The position numbers were made by a program, and so were the translations under genes. The notes under the pieces are model-generated. The model was not told the origin of the DNA. It ran no database searches and saw only the letters and a list, made by a program, of their open reading frames with translations. Shown piece by piece: positions 35,332-43,560 of a DNA stretch of 64,000 nt (its first letter is position 1; every line of letters starts with the position of its first letter). This DNA comes from JAIVJM01 sp963816985 (lineage in GTDB: Bacteria; Acidobacteriota; Blastocatellia; Pyrinomonadales; Pyrinomonadaceae): positions 2,294,001 through 2,358,000 of the forward strand of contig CAWFMF010000004.1 in the NCBI GenBank assembly GCA_963816985.1. The letters are read 5' to 3'.

Positions 35332-36516
35332 ATGCGGATCGCGATACTGGGAACGAGGGGCGTGCCCGCGAGCTACGGGGGCTTCGAGACTTTCGCCGAG
35401 CAGCTCTCGACGCGGCTCGTGGCGCGCGGCCACGATGTCACCGTCTATTGCCGCGCGCACTACGTCTCGCCCCGCCAGATAGAGTTCAAGGGCGTCCGCC
35501 TCAAGGTCTTGCCCACCATCCGCCACAAGTATTTCGACACCGTCGTCCACGCCTTCCTCTCCGCCTTGCACGCCTCCACCGCCGGGCGCTTCGACGCCGC
35601 GCTCATCTGCAACGCCGCCAACGCCCCCATCACGCCACTCCTGCGCGCGGCGGGCACGCCCGTCGCCATCAACGTGGACGGCCTCGAACACAAGCGGCGC
35701 AAGTGGAACTGGCTCGGCAAGAACTACTACCGCGTGGCCGAGCGGCTCGCCGTCTGGCTCCCGAACCTGACGGTGACGGACGCGCGCGTCATTCAGGACT
35801 ACTACGCGGCGCGCTACGGCGCGGCCTCGACGATGATCGCCTACGGCGCGGAGGTCGAACGGCGGCCCGACCGTGCGGCGGTGCGCGCGTGGGGCGTCGA
35901 GCCGAACCGCTACGTCCTCTACGTCTCGCGGCTCGAACCCGAAAACAACGCGGCGATGGTCATCGAAGCCTTCAAGCGCGTCCGCACGCCGCACCGCCTG
36001 CTCGTCGTCGGCGACGCTCCATACGCGCACGACTACATCCGCGAGCTGCGCGCCCTCGCCCGCCGCGACCGCCGCATCATCTTCACCGGCTTCGTCTTCG
36101 GCGACTCGTACCGCGCCTTGCAACAGAACGCCTACTGCTACGTCCACGCCACCGAGGTCGGCGGCACTCATCCGGCTCTTCTCGAAGCGATGGGCTACGG
36201 CAACTGCGTCCTGACGTTAGAGACGCCCGAAAACGTCGAGGCCGTGGGCGACGCCGGCATCCACTACGCCGACACCAAAGACCTCGCGGCGAAACTCCAA
36301 CGCGTCTTGCGCGACGGAGCCATCGTCAACCAGTACCGCCAGCGCGCGCAGGCCCGCGTCCGCGAGCGTTACGACTGGGAGCACGTCGTTGACCAGTACG
36401 AAGACCTCTTCGCACGCATGGCCCGCCAGCCGCTGCCCGTCCGTCACACCTCAACAGCGGCGGCAACGCAGCGCGTCAACGAAACCGTGCGCGAAGAAGA
36501 AGGCGTGCGGAAGTGA
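35332..36516 (+). CDS. DUF1972/glycosyltransferase protein (rhamnosyltransferase-like)
   Basis: The 394-residue protein begins MRIAILGTRGVPASYGGFETFAEQLSTRL, the defining segment of the DUF1972 N-terminal domain found in rhamnosyl- and other family 4 transferases. It is followed by a GT1-type donor domain with YVSRLEPENNAAMVIEAF and EVGGTHPALLEAMGYGNCVL. It probably extends a polysaccharide repeat. The C-terminal 20 residues are polar and low in complexity. The start directly follows a hairpin. The convergent SGNH hydrolase gene ends 20 bases after its stop, with no clear terminator between them. Confidence 0.9.
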   Translation: MRIAILGTRGVPASYGGFETFAEQLSTRLVARGHDVTVYCRAHYVSPRQIEFKGVRLKVLPTIRHKYFDTVVHAFLSALHASTAGRFDAALICNAANAPITPLLRAAGTPVAINVDGLEHKRRKWNWLGKNYYRVAERLAVWLPNLTVTDARVIQDYYAARYGAASTMIAYGAEVERRPDRAAVRAWGVEPNRYVLYVSRLEPENNAAMVIEAFKRVRTPHRLLVVGDAPYAHDYIRELRALARRDRRIIFTGFVFGDSYRALQQNAYCYVHATEVGGTHPALLEAMGYGNCVLTLETPENVEAVGDAGIHYADTKDLAAKLQRVLRDGAIVNQYRQRAQARVRERYDWEHVVDQYEDLFARMARQPLPVRHTSTAAATQRVNETVREEEGVRK

Positions 36517-36536
36517 GTTGTAGGATTTAATAAGAG

Positions 36537-37292
36537 TTAAGCGGCGGCGGCGACTTCATCAGACAAAAGAGGGGCGATTTTTTCCGCGACCCTCTCTCCC
36601 CACAAAGTATAGCCTTCGGGCGAAGGGTGGCAGCCGTCCGCGCCGAAGTATCGCTTCTTCCCGCCCGGATACGACGGGCCGAAGACGACGCCGGGCCGTT
36701 CGCGTGCCAACTTCTTCGTCTCGGCGTCGAACAGGCGGCTGCGGAGTGAGAGGTAAGTCCGAAGGGGCTGCGATATCGCCTTCATCCCCCAGATGGGCGG
36801 CCCGGCGGTGAGGACTATCGGCGCGTCGCCCACGCGCGGGCGCAAGGCGTCCAACATCTCCGCGAGCGCGCCGGCCCAACCGCCCGGCGAGTAATGCTGC
36901 GCGATACAGTTGCCGCCGAGCCCGACGACGAGCACGTCCGGGCGCTCCCTCCCGATCTTCACGGCGTACTTCTCGACGACCTTCGACGGCGTGAGTCCGC
37001 CCGCCGCGAAGACCGTCCAGGAGACCGTCCGCCCCGTGCGCGCCGCGAGCGCCTCGGCCAGTTGGCCGCCGAGCGAGAGCTTCCGAGTCGGGATGCCCGA
37101 CCCGTTGACGGTCGAATCGCCGACCACGACCACGTTGAGAGTCTCGCCCGCCGCGTGAACTAAACCCCGCCTCGGCCCGCGCGGCGCGGCCCCCATTTCG
37201 TTTCGTCGCAGGACGACCGCCAACTGCCGCGCAATCAGAGGCCGCAGAGGATGCACCGCCCGCCGCAAGGCCCAAGAGAAATTCCAACCCAT
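36537..37292 (-). CDS. SGNH/GDSL-type hydrolase
   Basis: The protein has 251 residues from ATG 37292, preceded by GGAGGAAAGAGCG; the open frame to 37772 is spurious. SGNH blocks are visible: VVVGDSTVNGSG (block I, nucleophilic Ser), VGLGGNCIAQ (block III, Gly/Asn oxyanion) and DGCHPSPEGY (block V, Asp-x-x-His). It is likely an esterase or acyl-esterase, perhaps deacylating a glycan given the neighbouring glycosyltransferases. No convincing signal peptide is seen, although the N-terminus is hydrophobic and basic. The 310-base region upstream contains strong hairpins but no other gene on this strand. Confidence 0.87.
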   Translation of the reverse strand: MGWNFSWALRRAVHPLRPLIARQLAVVLRRNEMGAAPRGPRRGLVHAAGETLNVVVVGDSTVNGSGIPTRKLSLGGQLAEALAARTGRTVSWTVFAAGGLTPSKVVEKYAVKIGRERPDVLVVGLGGNCIAQHYSPGGWAGALAEMLDALRPRVGDAPIVLTAGPPIWGMKAISQPLRTYLSLRSRLFDAETKKLARERPGVVFGPSYPGGKKRYFGADGCHPSPEGYTLWGERVAEKIAPLLSDEVAAAA

Positions 37293-37419
37293 TGCTCGCT
37301 CTTTCCTCCGACTCGAATATCCATCCTTTTGGATTCTATTAGCTTGCCGCCCGCGAGGCCAGCGCAACGAAACGCGGAGGCCGCGCACGCACCGTCCGTT
37401 GCGCGCACGCGGCCCCGTG

Positions 37420-37477
37420 GCACGGCCCGCCACCCTCGGGGCGGGCGTGCCGAGAGGTGCGCACCCCCGCACCTCTA
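37420..37477. other. Two adjacent strong GC hairpins in a gene-free gap
   Basis: GCACGGCCCGCC (37420-37431) pairs with GGCGGGCGTGC (ending 37450). AGAGGTGCG (37453) pairs with CGCACCTCT (ending 37477), followed by ATCCTTAAT. They lie in the 310-base gap 37293-37602 between divergent genes. They could be a small structured RNA or a terminator of an unseen transcript; nothing else was recognised in the gap. Confidence 0.4.
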
Positions 37478-37602
37478 TCCTTAATCGCAAACTAAAATGC
37501 CCAACGTCGTGAGGACTCCTGTGATATTCTGCGCGCGTTCCAATCTTTGAAAACTGGCAACGGTCGGATGCGTAGCTCAACCTCAGCCTCAAAAACCGAG
37601 TA

Positions 37603-37719
37603 ATGAGCATCGCCGTTGAGGATGGAAGGTTCCTACTCACGGCGACAACCGAACACCGGGACATCTTAGCTGCAATTGCAGCCAAGTGCAAGCCGCACCT
37701 GTCGGGAGGTAACTCCTGA
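37603..37719 (+). CDS. Small leader ORF coupled to the XRE regulator (38 aa)
   Basis: ATG 37603 opens a 38-residue frame (MSIAVEDGRFLLTATTEHRD...IAAKCKPHLSGGNS) whose TGA overlaps the ATG of the XRE gene as TGATG. The end of this frame encodes the GGGAGGT that is also the ribosome-binding site of the XRE gene. Such overlap is typical of translational coupling. The peptide looks like a real hydrophilic protein with plausible codon use, and no upstream extension is possible because a TAA precedes the start. Its own Shine-Dalgarno is weak. It could be a small partner protein or only a leader. Confidence 0.45.
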   Translation: MSIAVEDGRFLLTATTEHRDILAAIAAKCKPHLSGGNS

Positions 37720-37997
37720 TGGGCAAGTATCCGCGCCGGAAGCAAAAGCGGCTCGCCGAAAAGCTGCTGCAAATCCGCCTCGCGCTCGGCCTCTCTCAGA
37801 ATGAGATGTTGCGACGCTTGGGGGCGGACGAAGACCTCTACCGCACCAACATTTCAAACTACGAACTAGACGAGCGAGAGCCGCCGCTGTATGTCCTTCT
37901 GGGTTATGCGCGTGTCGCGGGAGTATGTTTAGACGTGCTGATTGACGACGAACTCGATCTCCCCGCGAAACTCCCTGCCAAGCCGAAGCACTCTTAA
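37719..37997 (+). CDS. XRE-family helix-turn-helix regulator
   Basis: The 92-residue protein has an HTH_3-like domain at about 12-75: KLLQIRLALGLSQNEMLRRLG is the turn-recognition region, ISNYELDEREPPLYVLLGYARVAGV the remainder. The C-terminal tail is acidic then basic (VLIDDELDLPAKLPAKPKHS). It is a probable DNA-binding repressor acting alone, since no other domain is present. GGGAGGTAACTCCTG is an excellent ribosome site. A strong terminator follows within 30 bases, so the pair with the small ORF forms its own transcription unit. The target is unknown; its own upstream region is the first candidate. Confidence 0.87.
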   Translation: MGKYPRRKQKRLAEKLLQIRLALGLSQNEMLRRLGADEDLYRTNISNYELDEREPPLYVLLGYARVAGVCLDVLIDDELDLPAKLPAKPKHS

Positions 37998-38022
37998 AGA
38001 CGCCTTTTGAGAGTCAATCAGC

Positions 38023-38041
38023 GAGCCCCCTTCGGGGGCTC
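38023..38041 (+). terminator. Rho-independent-type terminator after the XRE gene
   Basis: GAGCCCCC-TTC-GGGGGCTC is a perfect eight-base-pair stem with a stable triloop, followed by ATTAAAC. It ends the small ORF-XRE unit. Confidence 0.8.
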
Positions 38042-38127
38042 ATTAAACGGAGGTCGCGCCCGCGCCCGTCTGACGCGCGCACAAGCGGCAGAGACGGCAT
38101 TGTCAGGTGATAATTGACCGTCGCGCC

Positions 38128-38400
38128 CGTCAAACTTCACATTGCGCCCTCGAAATTCGACTCTGCGACTGACAAATACAGCACTGCAAGTGCGAAATCC
38201 TCGATGGCGAGTGTGAATTTAACTTTGCACACGCGCAATGCGACATTGCAGACGCCAAACTTCGCATTGCAAGTGTCAAAGATAGGAATGCAACCGTCAA
38301 ATTCACGATTGCAGGTGCGAAATTGTGCATTGCAGGCGTCGAAATCGGGATTGCAGGTGTCAAATTCACGGTTGCGGGCGCGGAATCTAACTTCGCGCGA
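38128..38400. repeat. Tandem array of thirteen exactly 21-bp degenerate units
   Basis: Units start at 38128, 38149, 38170 and every 21 bases up to 38380, with no length variation. The consensus is roughly GTCAAATTC followed by A/C-rich bases and ATTGCAGGT. Positions CAAA/GAAA and TTGCA are best kept. Three reading frames stay open across the array: one on the plus strand gives LQVSNSR-like heptapeptides, and two on the minus strand give FDTCNxx-like and TPAIxxx-like heptapeptides. None has a convincing start with ribosome site, so protein-coding status is doubtful. It lies upstream of the sensor kinase gene, and units at the left edge are more diverged. Confidence 0.92.
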
Positions 38401-38522
38401 CTTTCGTTGAGCCTTTGCGCGCTCTCCGGTAGGAGACAATCGTTGAACCTTTCGGGCAGTTGTGCAAAACTTCCGCCGGTCTTCAGAAAGCTCTGACCGT
38501 CTGACGCCACGCCTCCGAAGTT

Positions 38523-41500
38523 TTGCCGCGAACGAGTCACTTCAACGTGTTCACACACGCCCGAAAGTTTGCACGGAAATTTCCTCTCTGCTCTGCGCTG
38601 TTGGCGGCGCTGTTCCTCTTCGTGCCTGCCGGAGTCTTCGCGCAGCACTTGCCGATTAAGAGGTACACGATTGCCGACGGGCTGGCGCACGATCAGGTGG
38701 ACAGGATTGTGCAGGACTCGCGCGGCTTCATGTGGTTCTGCACGATTGACGGGCTCTCGCGCTTCGACGGTTACCGCTTCACGAACTACGGCGTGAGGGA
38801 TGGGCTCCCGTTCCCGCGCGTCAACGACATCATCGAGACGCGACGCGACGGCGTCTACTGGGTCGCCACCGCCGGGGGCGGAGTGAGCCGCTTCGACCCG
38901 GCGGCTGACGCGCGCGCCGTCGCCGAGGCGCGCGGGCGCGGCGGCGTGCGCGAAGAGGGGCAGGACGCGCGGCGCATCTTCCAGACCTTTCAGGTCGGCG
39001 AAGAGCCGCAGGAGAACATCGTCGAGTCGCTCTCCGAAGACCGCGCCGGGAACGTCTGGGCGGGGACGCAAGGCGGGCTCTTCCGCCTCTCGGCGGGACG
39101 CGCCGACGGCAGGTTCGAGCGCGTCTCTCTCGGCATCCCCACGCGCCCCGACCGCACGGTCGAGGTGCAGTCCATCCTGGAGGACGGGGAGGGGAGTCTC
39201 TGGGTCGGCACGAACATTGGCGTCATCCGGCGTCTGCCCGACGGGCGAACTCTCCATCATCCCTTGCGGACTTCGCAGGGGACGGATTACGTCTGGACGG
39301 CGATGCTCGACCGCGACGGGCGGCTCTGGCTCGGTCATCAAACGGGGCTGCTGGTCGTCAGACCTCTCCCCGCTTCACACTTCGCGGGCGGCGTCAGCGC
39401 GGACTCTTGGAACATAGTGGACGCGAAGAGCGGGGGCCGCGAGTTTGAGAAGAAGGAAGGACTCGCCTTGCCGTCCGCGCCCGGCGAGGCGCGTTGGTAC
39501 ACGACCAACGAGGGGCTCGGCCACAACAACGTGCAGGACATTCACCATGCGGCGGACGGTCGCGTCTGGGTCGCGACGCGGGGCGGCGGCGTGAGCGTCT
39601 TCGACGGCGCGCGCTTCCGCGTCTACACGGCGGCGCACGGCCTGAGCAGTCGCGTCAACGCTCTGGCCGAAGACCGCGACGGCAACGTCTGGGGCGGCAC
39701 GCAGACCGTGGGCGCGATGAAGATTGCGCGCGGCGGCTTCGTCTCCTACGCCGAAGGCGAGGGGCTCGGTAACGCCGACGTGCTCTCAATCTTCGAGGGG
39801 CCGGAGGGCGACGTGCGCGCCGTGAGCGGCAAGTGGACGCTCAACTGGTTCGACGGCGAGCGGTTCAAATTCGTCCGCCTCAACCTCCCGCAGCGCATCC
39901 TCGATTCAAGCTCCGGTCGCTGGGTCATCATTCAGGATCACCGGGGCGAGTGGTGGGCGGCGACCGGCGAAGGGCTCTACCGCTTCCCCGCCGTCAAGCG
40001 TCTGGAGGACTTGGCGCACGCGCCGCCCGTCGCCGTCTACACGACGCGCGAAGGGCTCGCCGACGACAACATCTCGCGGCTCTTCGAGGACTCGCGCGGC
40101 GACATCTGGATCAGCTCCTATAACCCGCCCGTCACCTTAACGCGCTGGGAGCGCGCGACCGGCAACTTCCGCCGCTACACCGAGGCCGAAGGGATACCGC
40201 CTTTCAACTGGGCGAACGTCTTCGGCGAAGACCGCGCGGGCAACGTCTGGATAGGCTTGCACAACGGCGGCATCGCGCGGCGGCGCAACGACCGCTTCGA
40301 GGTCTTTGGCGTTTCTGAAAAAGTGCCCGCGGGCTTCGGACAAGGGCTCTACCTCGATGGTCAGGGCCGTCTCTGGTTGGCGATGGGCGGCGGCGGCGCG
40401 CGGCTCGAAGAGCCTTCGGGCGAAGACCCAAGGCCCGTCGCCATCGCCGAGCCCGGCGCTCTTTCGAGCAACAACCTCCGCTGCTTCGCCGAGGACGAGT
40501 GGGGCCGCGTCTACGTCGGGACGGCGCGCGGCGTTGACCGTCTCGACCCGACGGGCGGCAGAGTAAAGCACTTCACCACCGCCGACGGCCTCATCAAGAG
40601 CGAGGTCATGGCGGCGCTCCGCGACCGCGCGGGCGCACTCTGGTTCGGCACGCACGAAGGGCTCTCGCGCCTCGTCCCCGAACCCGAAAGACCGCAGCCG
40701 CCCCCGCCCGTCCTCATCAGCGGCCTCCACGTCGGCGGCGTCCCGCAGCCCGTCTCCGAGTTGGGCGAAAGCGATGTGCCGGAACTCCGTCTGGGGCCGG
40801 GGCAGGGGCAGATTCAGATAGACTTCTTCGGCCTCAGCTTCTCCGCCGGTGAGGAGCTTCGGTATCAATACTTGTTCGAGGGCGTGAGCCGCGACTGGAG
40901 CGCGCCGACCGACCAGCGCACCGTCACCGCCAGCCTCTCGCCGGGCACGTACCGCTTCCTCGTCCGCGCCTTAAACTCCGACGGCACGCCGAGCCTCGCG
41001 CCCGCGACCGTCACGTTCCGACTGCTCCCGCCCCTCTGGCAGCGTTGGTGGTTCGTGACGCTCGCCGCGCTCGCAGTCGCCGCCGTCATCTACCAGACGA
41101 GCCGGATGCGGACGGCGCGCGCCGTCGCTTTGGAGCGCGTGCGGACGCGCATCGCCACCGACCTCCATGATGACATCGGCGCGAGCCTCTCGCAGATCGC
41201 CATCCTCAGCGAAGTCGTGCGCCACCGCGTCGGCGGCGACGGCCAGAACGGCGAGTCGCCCGTCACCGAGCCCCTGAACGTCATCGCCGGGACTTCGCGC
41301 GAGATGGTGGACTCGATGAGCGACATCGTCTGGGCCATCAACCCGAAGCGCGACCGCCTGAGCGACCTCTCGCAACGGATGCGCCTCTTCGCCAGCGACA
41401 TCTTAAGCGCGCGCGACATCTCTCTGCGCTTCCGCGCGCCCGACTCGGCCAAAGACATCACGGTCGGCGCAGACCTCCGCCGCGAGGTCTATCTGATTTT

Positions 41501-41822
41501 CAAAGAGAGCGTCAACAACCTCGCCAAGCACTCCGGCTGCAAGGAGGCCAGCATCGCCTTCAGCATCGAGGGCCGCCGCCTCGTCGTCCAAATCAGCGAC
41601 GACGGCAAGGGCTTCGACGTTGCGAAGTCGGACGGCGACGGCCACGAAGGGAGCATGGGCGGGCACGGATTGCAGAGTCTCCGGCGGCGAGCCGAAAAAC
41701 TCGGCGGCACGTATGACGTGCGCTCCGCGCCGGGCGAGGGCACGACCGTGACGCTCAAAGTCCCGGTCAAGATAAAATCCCGGCGCAGGCTCAAGAACCT
41801 GCGTCGGTTGCTACGTAGGTAG
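38523..41822 (+). CDS. Two-component sensor histidine kinase with propeller sensor domain
   Basis: The 1099-residue protein begins with a signal peptide (FPLCSALLAALFLFVPAGVFA-QHL). Residues about 45-740 are a periplasmic beta-propeller of Reg_prop repeats (DGLAHDQVDRIVQDSRGFMWFCT, NVWAGTQGGLFRLS, DIWISSY, ALWFGTHEGLSRL). A Y_Y_Y domain follows (LRYQYLFEGVSRDWSAPTDQ), then one membrane span (WWFVTLAALAVAAVIYQ, about 840). The HisKA_3 dimerisation domain has phospho-His about 882 in TDLHDDIGASLSQI, and the HATPase domain has KHSGCKEA, DDGKGFD and GGHGLQSL. It is the two-component cousin of HTCS systems that often sense glycans. The cognate LuxR regulator lies 81 bases downstream. The start is TTG 38523, with weak evidence; GTG 38550 is an alternative. 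Confidence 0.92.
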   Translation: MPRTSHFNVFTHARKFARKFPLCSALLAALFLFVPAGVFAQHLPIKRYTIADGLAHDQVDRIVQDSRGFMWFCTIDGLSRFDGYRFTNYGVRDGLPFPRVNDIIETRRDGVYWVATAGGGVSRFDPAADARAVAEARGRGGVREEGQDARRIFQTFQVGEEPQENIVESLSEDRAGNVWAGTQGGLFRLSAGRADGRFERVSLGIPTRPDRTVEVQSILEDGEGSLWVGTNIGVIRRLPDGRTLHHPLRTSQGTDYVWTAMLDRDGRLWLGHQTGLLVVRPLPASHFAGGVSADSWNIVDAKSGGREFEKKEGLALPSAPGEARWYTTNEGLGHNNVQDIHHAADGRVWVATRGGGVSVFDGARFRVYTAAHGLSSRVNALAEDRDGNVWGGTQTVGAMKIARGGFVSYAEGEGLGNADVLSIFEGPEGDVRAVSGKWTLNWFDGERFKFVRLNLPQRILDSSSGRWVIIQDHRGEWWAATGEGLYRFPAVKRLEDLAHAPPVAVYTTREGLADDNISRLFEDSRGDIWISSYNPPVTLTRWERATGNFRRYTEAEGIPPFNWANVFGEDRAGNVWIGLHNGGIARRRNDRFEVFGVSEKVPAGFGQGLYLDGQGRLWLAMGGGGARLEEPSGEDPRPVAIAEPGALSSNNLRCFAEDEWGRVYVGTARGVDRLDPTGGRVKHFTTADGLIKSEVMAALRDRAGALWFGTHEGLSRLVPEPERPQPPPPVLISGLHVGGVPQPVSELGESDVPELRLGPGQGQIQIDFFGLSFSAGEELRYQYLFEGVSRDWSAPTDQRTVTASLSPGTYRFLVRALNSDGTPSLAPATVTFRLLPPLWQRWWFVTLAALAVAAVIYQTSRMRTARAVALERVRTRIATDLHDDIGASLSQIAILSEVVRHRVGGDGQNGESPVTEPLNVIAGTSREMVDSMSDIVWAINPKRDRLSDLSQRMRLFASDILSARDISLRFRAPDSAKDITVGADLRREVYLIFKESVNNLAKHSGCKEASIAFSIEGRRLVVQISDDGKGFDVAKSDGDGHEGSMGGHGLQSLRRRAEKLGGTYDVRSAPGEGTTVTLKVPVKIKSRRRLKNLRRLLRR

Positions 41823-41903
41823 GTGGTGACGCGGCGGCCCGCGAAGGTTAATCTGGCCCACACAGCCCGGAACCCAAACCGGGAGAGAAGGGCCAAAGGA
41901 ACA

Positions 41904-42602
41904 ATGCTCGAACAGACGACACGCACACAGACGATGCCACAGCCACAGCCGCCGAACACAGAGAAGACCGTCAAGGTCGCCATCATCGAAGACCTCCGGC
42001 AGATACGCGAGGGGCTGGCGACGCTCATTGACATGACCGAAGGCTACCGCTGCACGGGCCGCTACGGCTCAGTCGAGGAGGCGCTCGCCGCCATCAGCCG
42101 CGACGTGCCCGACGTTCTGCTCTCCGACATCGGACTGCCCGGCATGAACGGCATCGAGGGCGTCCGCATCCTCAAGGAGCGTTACCCGCAGCTCGTCGTC
42201 CTCATGCTCTCGGTCTACGAAGACGACGAGCGCATCTTCGACGCGCTCTGCGCCGGGGCGACCGGCTACTTGTTGAAGAAGACGCCGCCCGCCCGACTCA
42301 TCGAGAGCTTGAAGGAAGCCTTCGAGGGCGGAGCGCCGATGTCGCCCGAAGTGGCCCGCCGCGTCATCACCCTCTTCCGCGACTTCCGCCCGCCGCAGCG
42401 CGCCGACTACGACCTGACGCCGCACGAGACGCGCCTTTTGAAGCTCCTCGTCGAAGGCCACAACTACAAGACCGCCGCCTTCGAGCTGAACGTCTCGGTC
42501 AACACCGTCTCCTTCCACCTCAAGAAGATTTACGAGAAACTCCAAGTCCACTCCAAGTCCGAGGCCGTCGCCAAAGCCCTCCGCGACCATCTCGTAAAAT
42601 AA
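41904..42602 (+). CDS. LuxR/NarL-family response regulator
   Basis: The protein has 232 residues from ATG 41904 (AAAGGAAC directly upstream). The frame is open to GTG 41823, but that part is unlike the family. The receiver domain spans about 20-140: IIEDLRQIREG, phospho-acceptor Asp near 75 in LLSDIGLPGMNG, LMLSVYEDDE and switch Lys in YLLKKTPP. A GerE-type HTH spans about 165-230: LTPHETRLLKLLVEGHNYKTAAFELNVSVNTVSFHLKKIYEKL. It is the obvious partner of the histidine kinase encoded just upstream. Two inverted copies of a GTCAC-ACCTAC-TACGT sequence lie on either side of the gene and could be its operators. Confidence 0.93.
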   Translation: MLEQTTRTQTMPQPQPPNTEKTVKVAIIEDLRQIREGLATLIDMTEGYRCTGRYGSVEEALAAISRDVPDVLLSDIGLPGMNGIEGVRILKERYPQLVVLMLSVYEDDERIFDALCAGATGYLLKKTPPARLIESLKEAFEGGAPMSPEVARRVITLFRDFRPPQRADYDLTPHETRLLKLLVEGHNYKTAAFELNVSVNTVSFHLKKIYEKLQVHSKSEAVAKALRDHLVK

Positions 42603-42606
42603 AAGA

Positions 42607-42692
42607 CGTAAACCGTAAACCGTGACGGGTGACAGGACTAAGACAGGTTTTATCCTGTCACCTGTCACCCGTCACGGTTTACGGTTCACGGC
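42607..42692 (+). repeat. Heptad inverted repeat, GTAAACC/GTGACGG word
   Basis: The left arm is GTAAACC-GTAAACC-GTGACGG-GTGACAG. The right arm is CCTGTCACCCGTCACGGTTTACGG in part. The centre is ACTAAGACAGGTTTTATCC. It lies just after the LuxR stop. Confidence 0.9.
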
Positions 42693-42694
42693 TC

Positions 42695-42718
42695 GTCACT
42701 ACCTACATACGTGGTGAC
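42695..42718. repeat. Palindrome with an inverted copy upstream of the LuxR gene
   Basis: GTCACTACCTACATACGT at 42695, completed by GTGGTGAC, is itself an imperfect palindrome. Its reverse, CTACGTAGGTAGGTGGTGAC, occurs at 41811-41830 at the end of the kinase gene (about 16 of 20 positions match). The pair flanks the response-regulator gene. It could be a regulator-binding site or the ends of a small lost element. Confidence 0.55.
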
Positions 42719-42829
42719 CGGGGGATGGAATTAGCGTATTTTTTGCGCGTTAAGAGGCAGAGGCGCAAACGAGTCGCCGCGAATCCGAGGGAAACGACGG
42801 TAATTTTTGGAGTGGAGGAGGAGAAGAAG

Positions 42830-43114
42830 ATGCAATTAGTTTACGCCACGGGCCAGCGCGAGAGGGATTTCAGGATTGCGGGCGCGCGCGAGGAAGTCCC
42901 CGCCGGGGCGCGCGTCTATGCCACCTGCACGAGTGAGGCCGCCGTCGAGACCGTCGGCGAGGTGACTTTCCAGACGATGACCGACGACGAGTATTACGAG
43001 CTTAAGGCCCAGGTGCGCGAGGCCCGCAGCCGCGCCGCCGCGCAGTCCGTGGCCGCGCTCGCGCCGGAGGCGAGCCCGCTCCGCCAGCTCATCGGCAAGT
43101 TGTTCAGCCGTTAA
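42830..43114 (+). CDS. Hypothetical protein, 94 aa
   Basis: ATG 42830 has a strong GGAGGAGGAGAAGAAG upstream and gives a 94-residue protein. A longer frame from ATG 42725 is possible but has a basic, atypical N-terminus and would pass through the GGAGGAGG site. It begins MQLVYATGQRERDFRIAG, includes two central segments with a beta pattern, then a helical stretch (DEYYELKAQVREARSRAAAQSV). No membrane segment or known motif is seen. The C-terminal RQLIGKLFSR resembles an amphipathic helix. It shares direction with the next small gene. I do not recognise the family. Confidence 0.62.
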   Translation: MQLVYATGQRERDFRIAGAREEVPAGARVYATCTSEAAVETVGEVTFQTMTDDEYYELKAQVREARSRAAAQSVAALAPEASPLRQLIGKLFSR

Positions 43115-43175
43115 TATCAGCCGCTCATAAAAACTTCGGGCCGAAGAGTCGTGCTCTCGTCCGGCCCCGACGGGA

Positions 43176-43556
43176 TTGAACTTGAAGACCATGTTGCCAT
43201 CATTATTCAAAATCTGCTGCCGCCCTTTGGTTGATAAACTGCGCCGCGCACCCGTCTCGGACGGCGGCGAGACCTTCTTCCTCGGCTTCGACGACGAAGG
43301 CGCTCTCTTCTACAAGGTGGGCAACAGGCGCGGCGGGCAGTTGATGAGCGTCTGCACCGAGCCGCTCCTGTTCTGCCCCTTCTGCGGGAGCAGGGTCGCG
43401 GACGGCGAAACGCCTGAGATGGAAAGAATCAAGGACGCTTTGGACGAAGAGGCGACCGTCCTGACGCTCGAAGCGACGCACGAGATAGAGACCGTCCTCG
43501 CGCTCGTCGCGGGCGCACATAGTTCGGGCACGCACGCCGCCGTCGCCGAATTCTAA
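43176..43556 (+). CDS. Hypothetical protein with a CPFCG zinc-ribbon half-motif
   Basis: The 126-residue frame opens at TTG 43176; ATG 43191 is an alternative. The central part (FFLGFDDEGALFYKVGNRRGGQLMSV) looks like a beta domain. Then come FKICC (N-terminal), VCTEPLLFCPFCGSRVADGE, a CPFCG knuckle that would need a second Cys pair to bind zinc. ICC and VCTEP provide candidate ligands. An acidic helical C-terminus follows. It is unrelated to known proteins that I can name. It is convergent with the following minus-strand gene, whose stop is five bases away. Confidence 0.6.
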   Translation: MNLKTMLPSLFKICCRPLVDKLRRAPVSDGGETFFLGFDDEGALFYKVGNRRGGQLMSVCTEPLLFCPFCGSRVADGETPEMERIKDALDEEATVLTLEATHEIETVLALVAGAHSSGTHAAVAEF

Positions 43557-43560
43557 AGCG

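Noticed and set aside
37293..37772. N-terminal extension of the SGNH hydrolase through the structured gap
   Set aside because: The extension is antisense to the XRE unit and lacks coding character; ATG 37292 has GGAGGAAAGAG upstream.
38128..38400. CRISPR array
   Set aside because: Units are contiguous and degenerate with no spacers, and no cas genes are present.
38137..38439. 100-aa minus-strand heptapeptide ORF in the 21-bp array, as a firm gene
   Set aside because: TTG start with a weak ribosome site, and open frames exist on both strands; kept as a possibility in the finding only.
38130..39341. 403-aa minus-strand frame through the 21-bp array and the kinase gene
   Set aside because: Most of it is antisense to the conserved kinase; the array part is open only because the repeat lacks stops in that frame.
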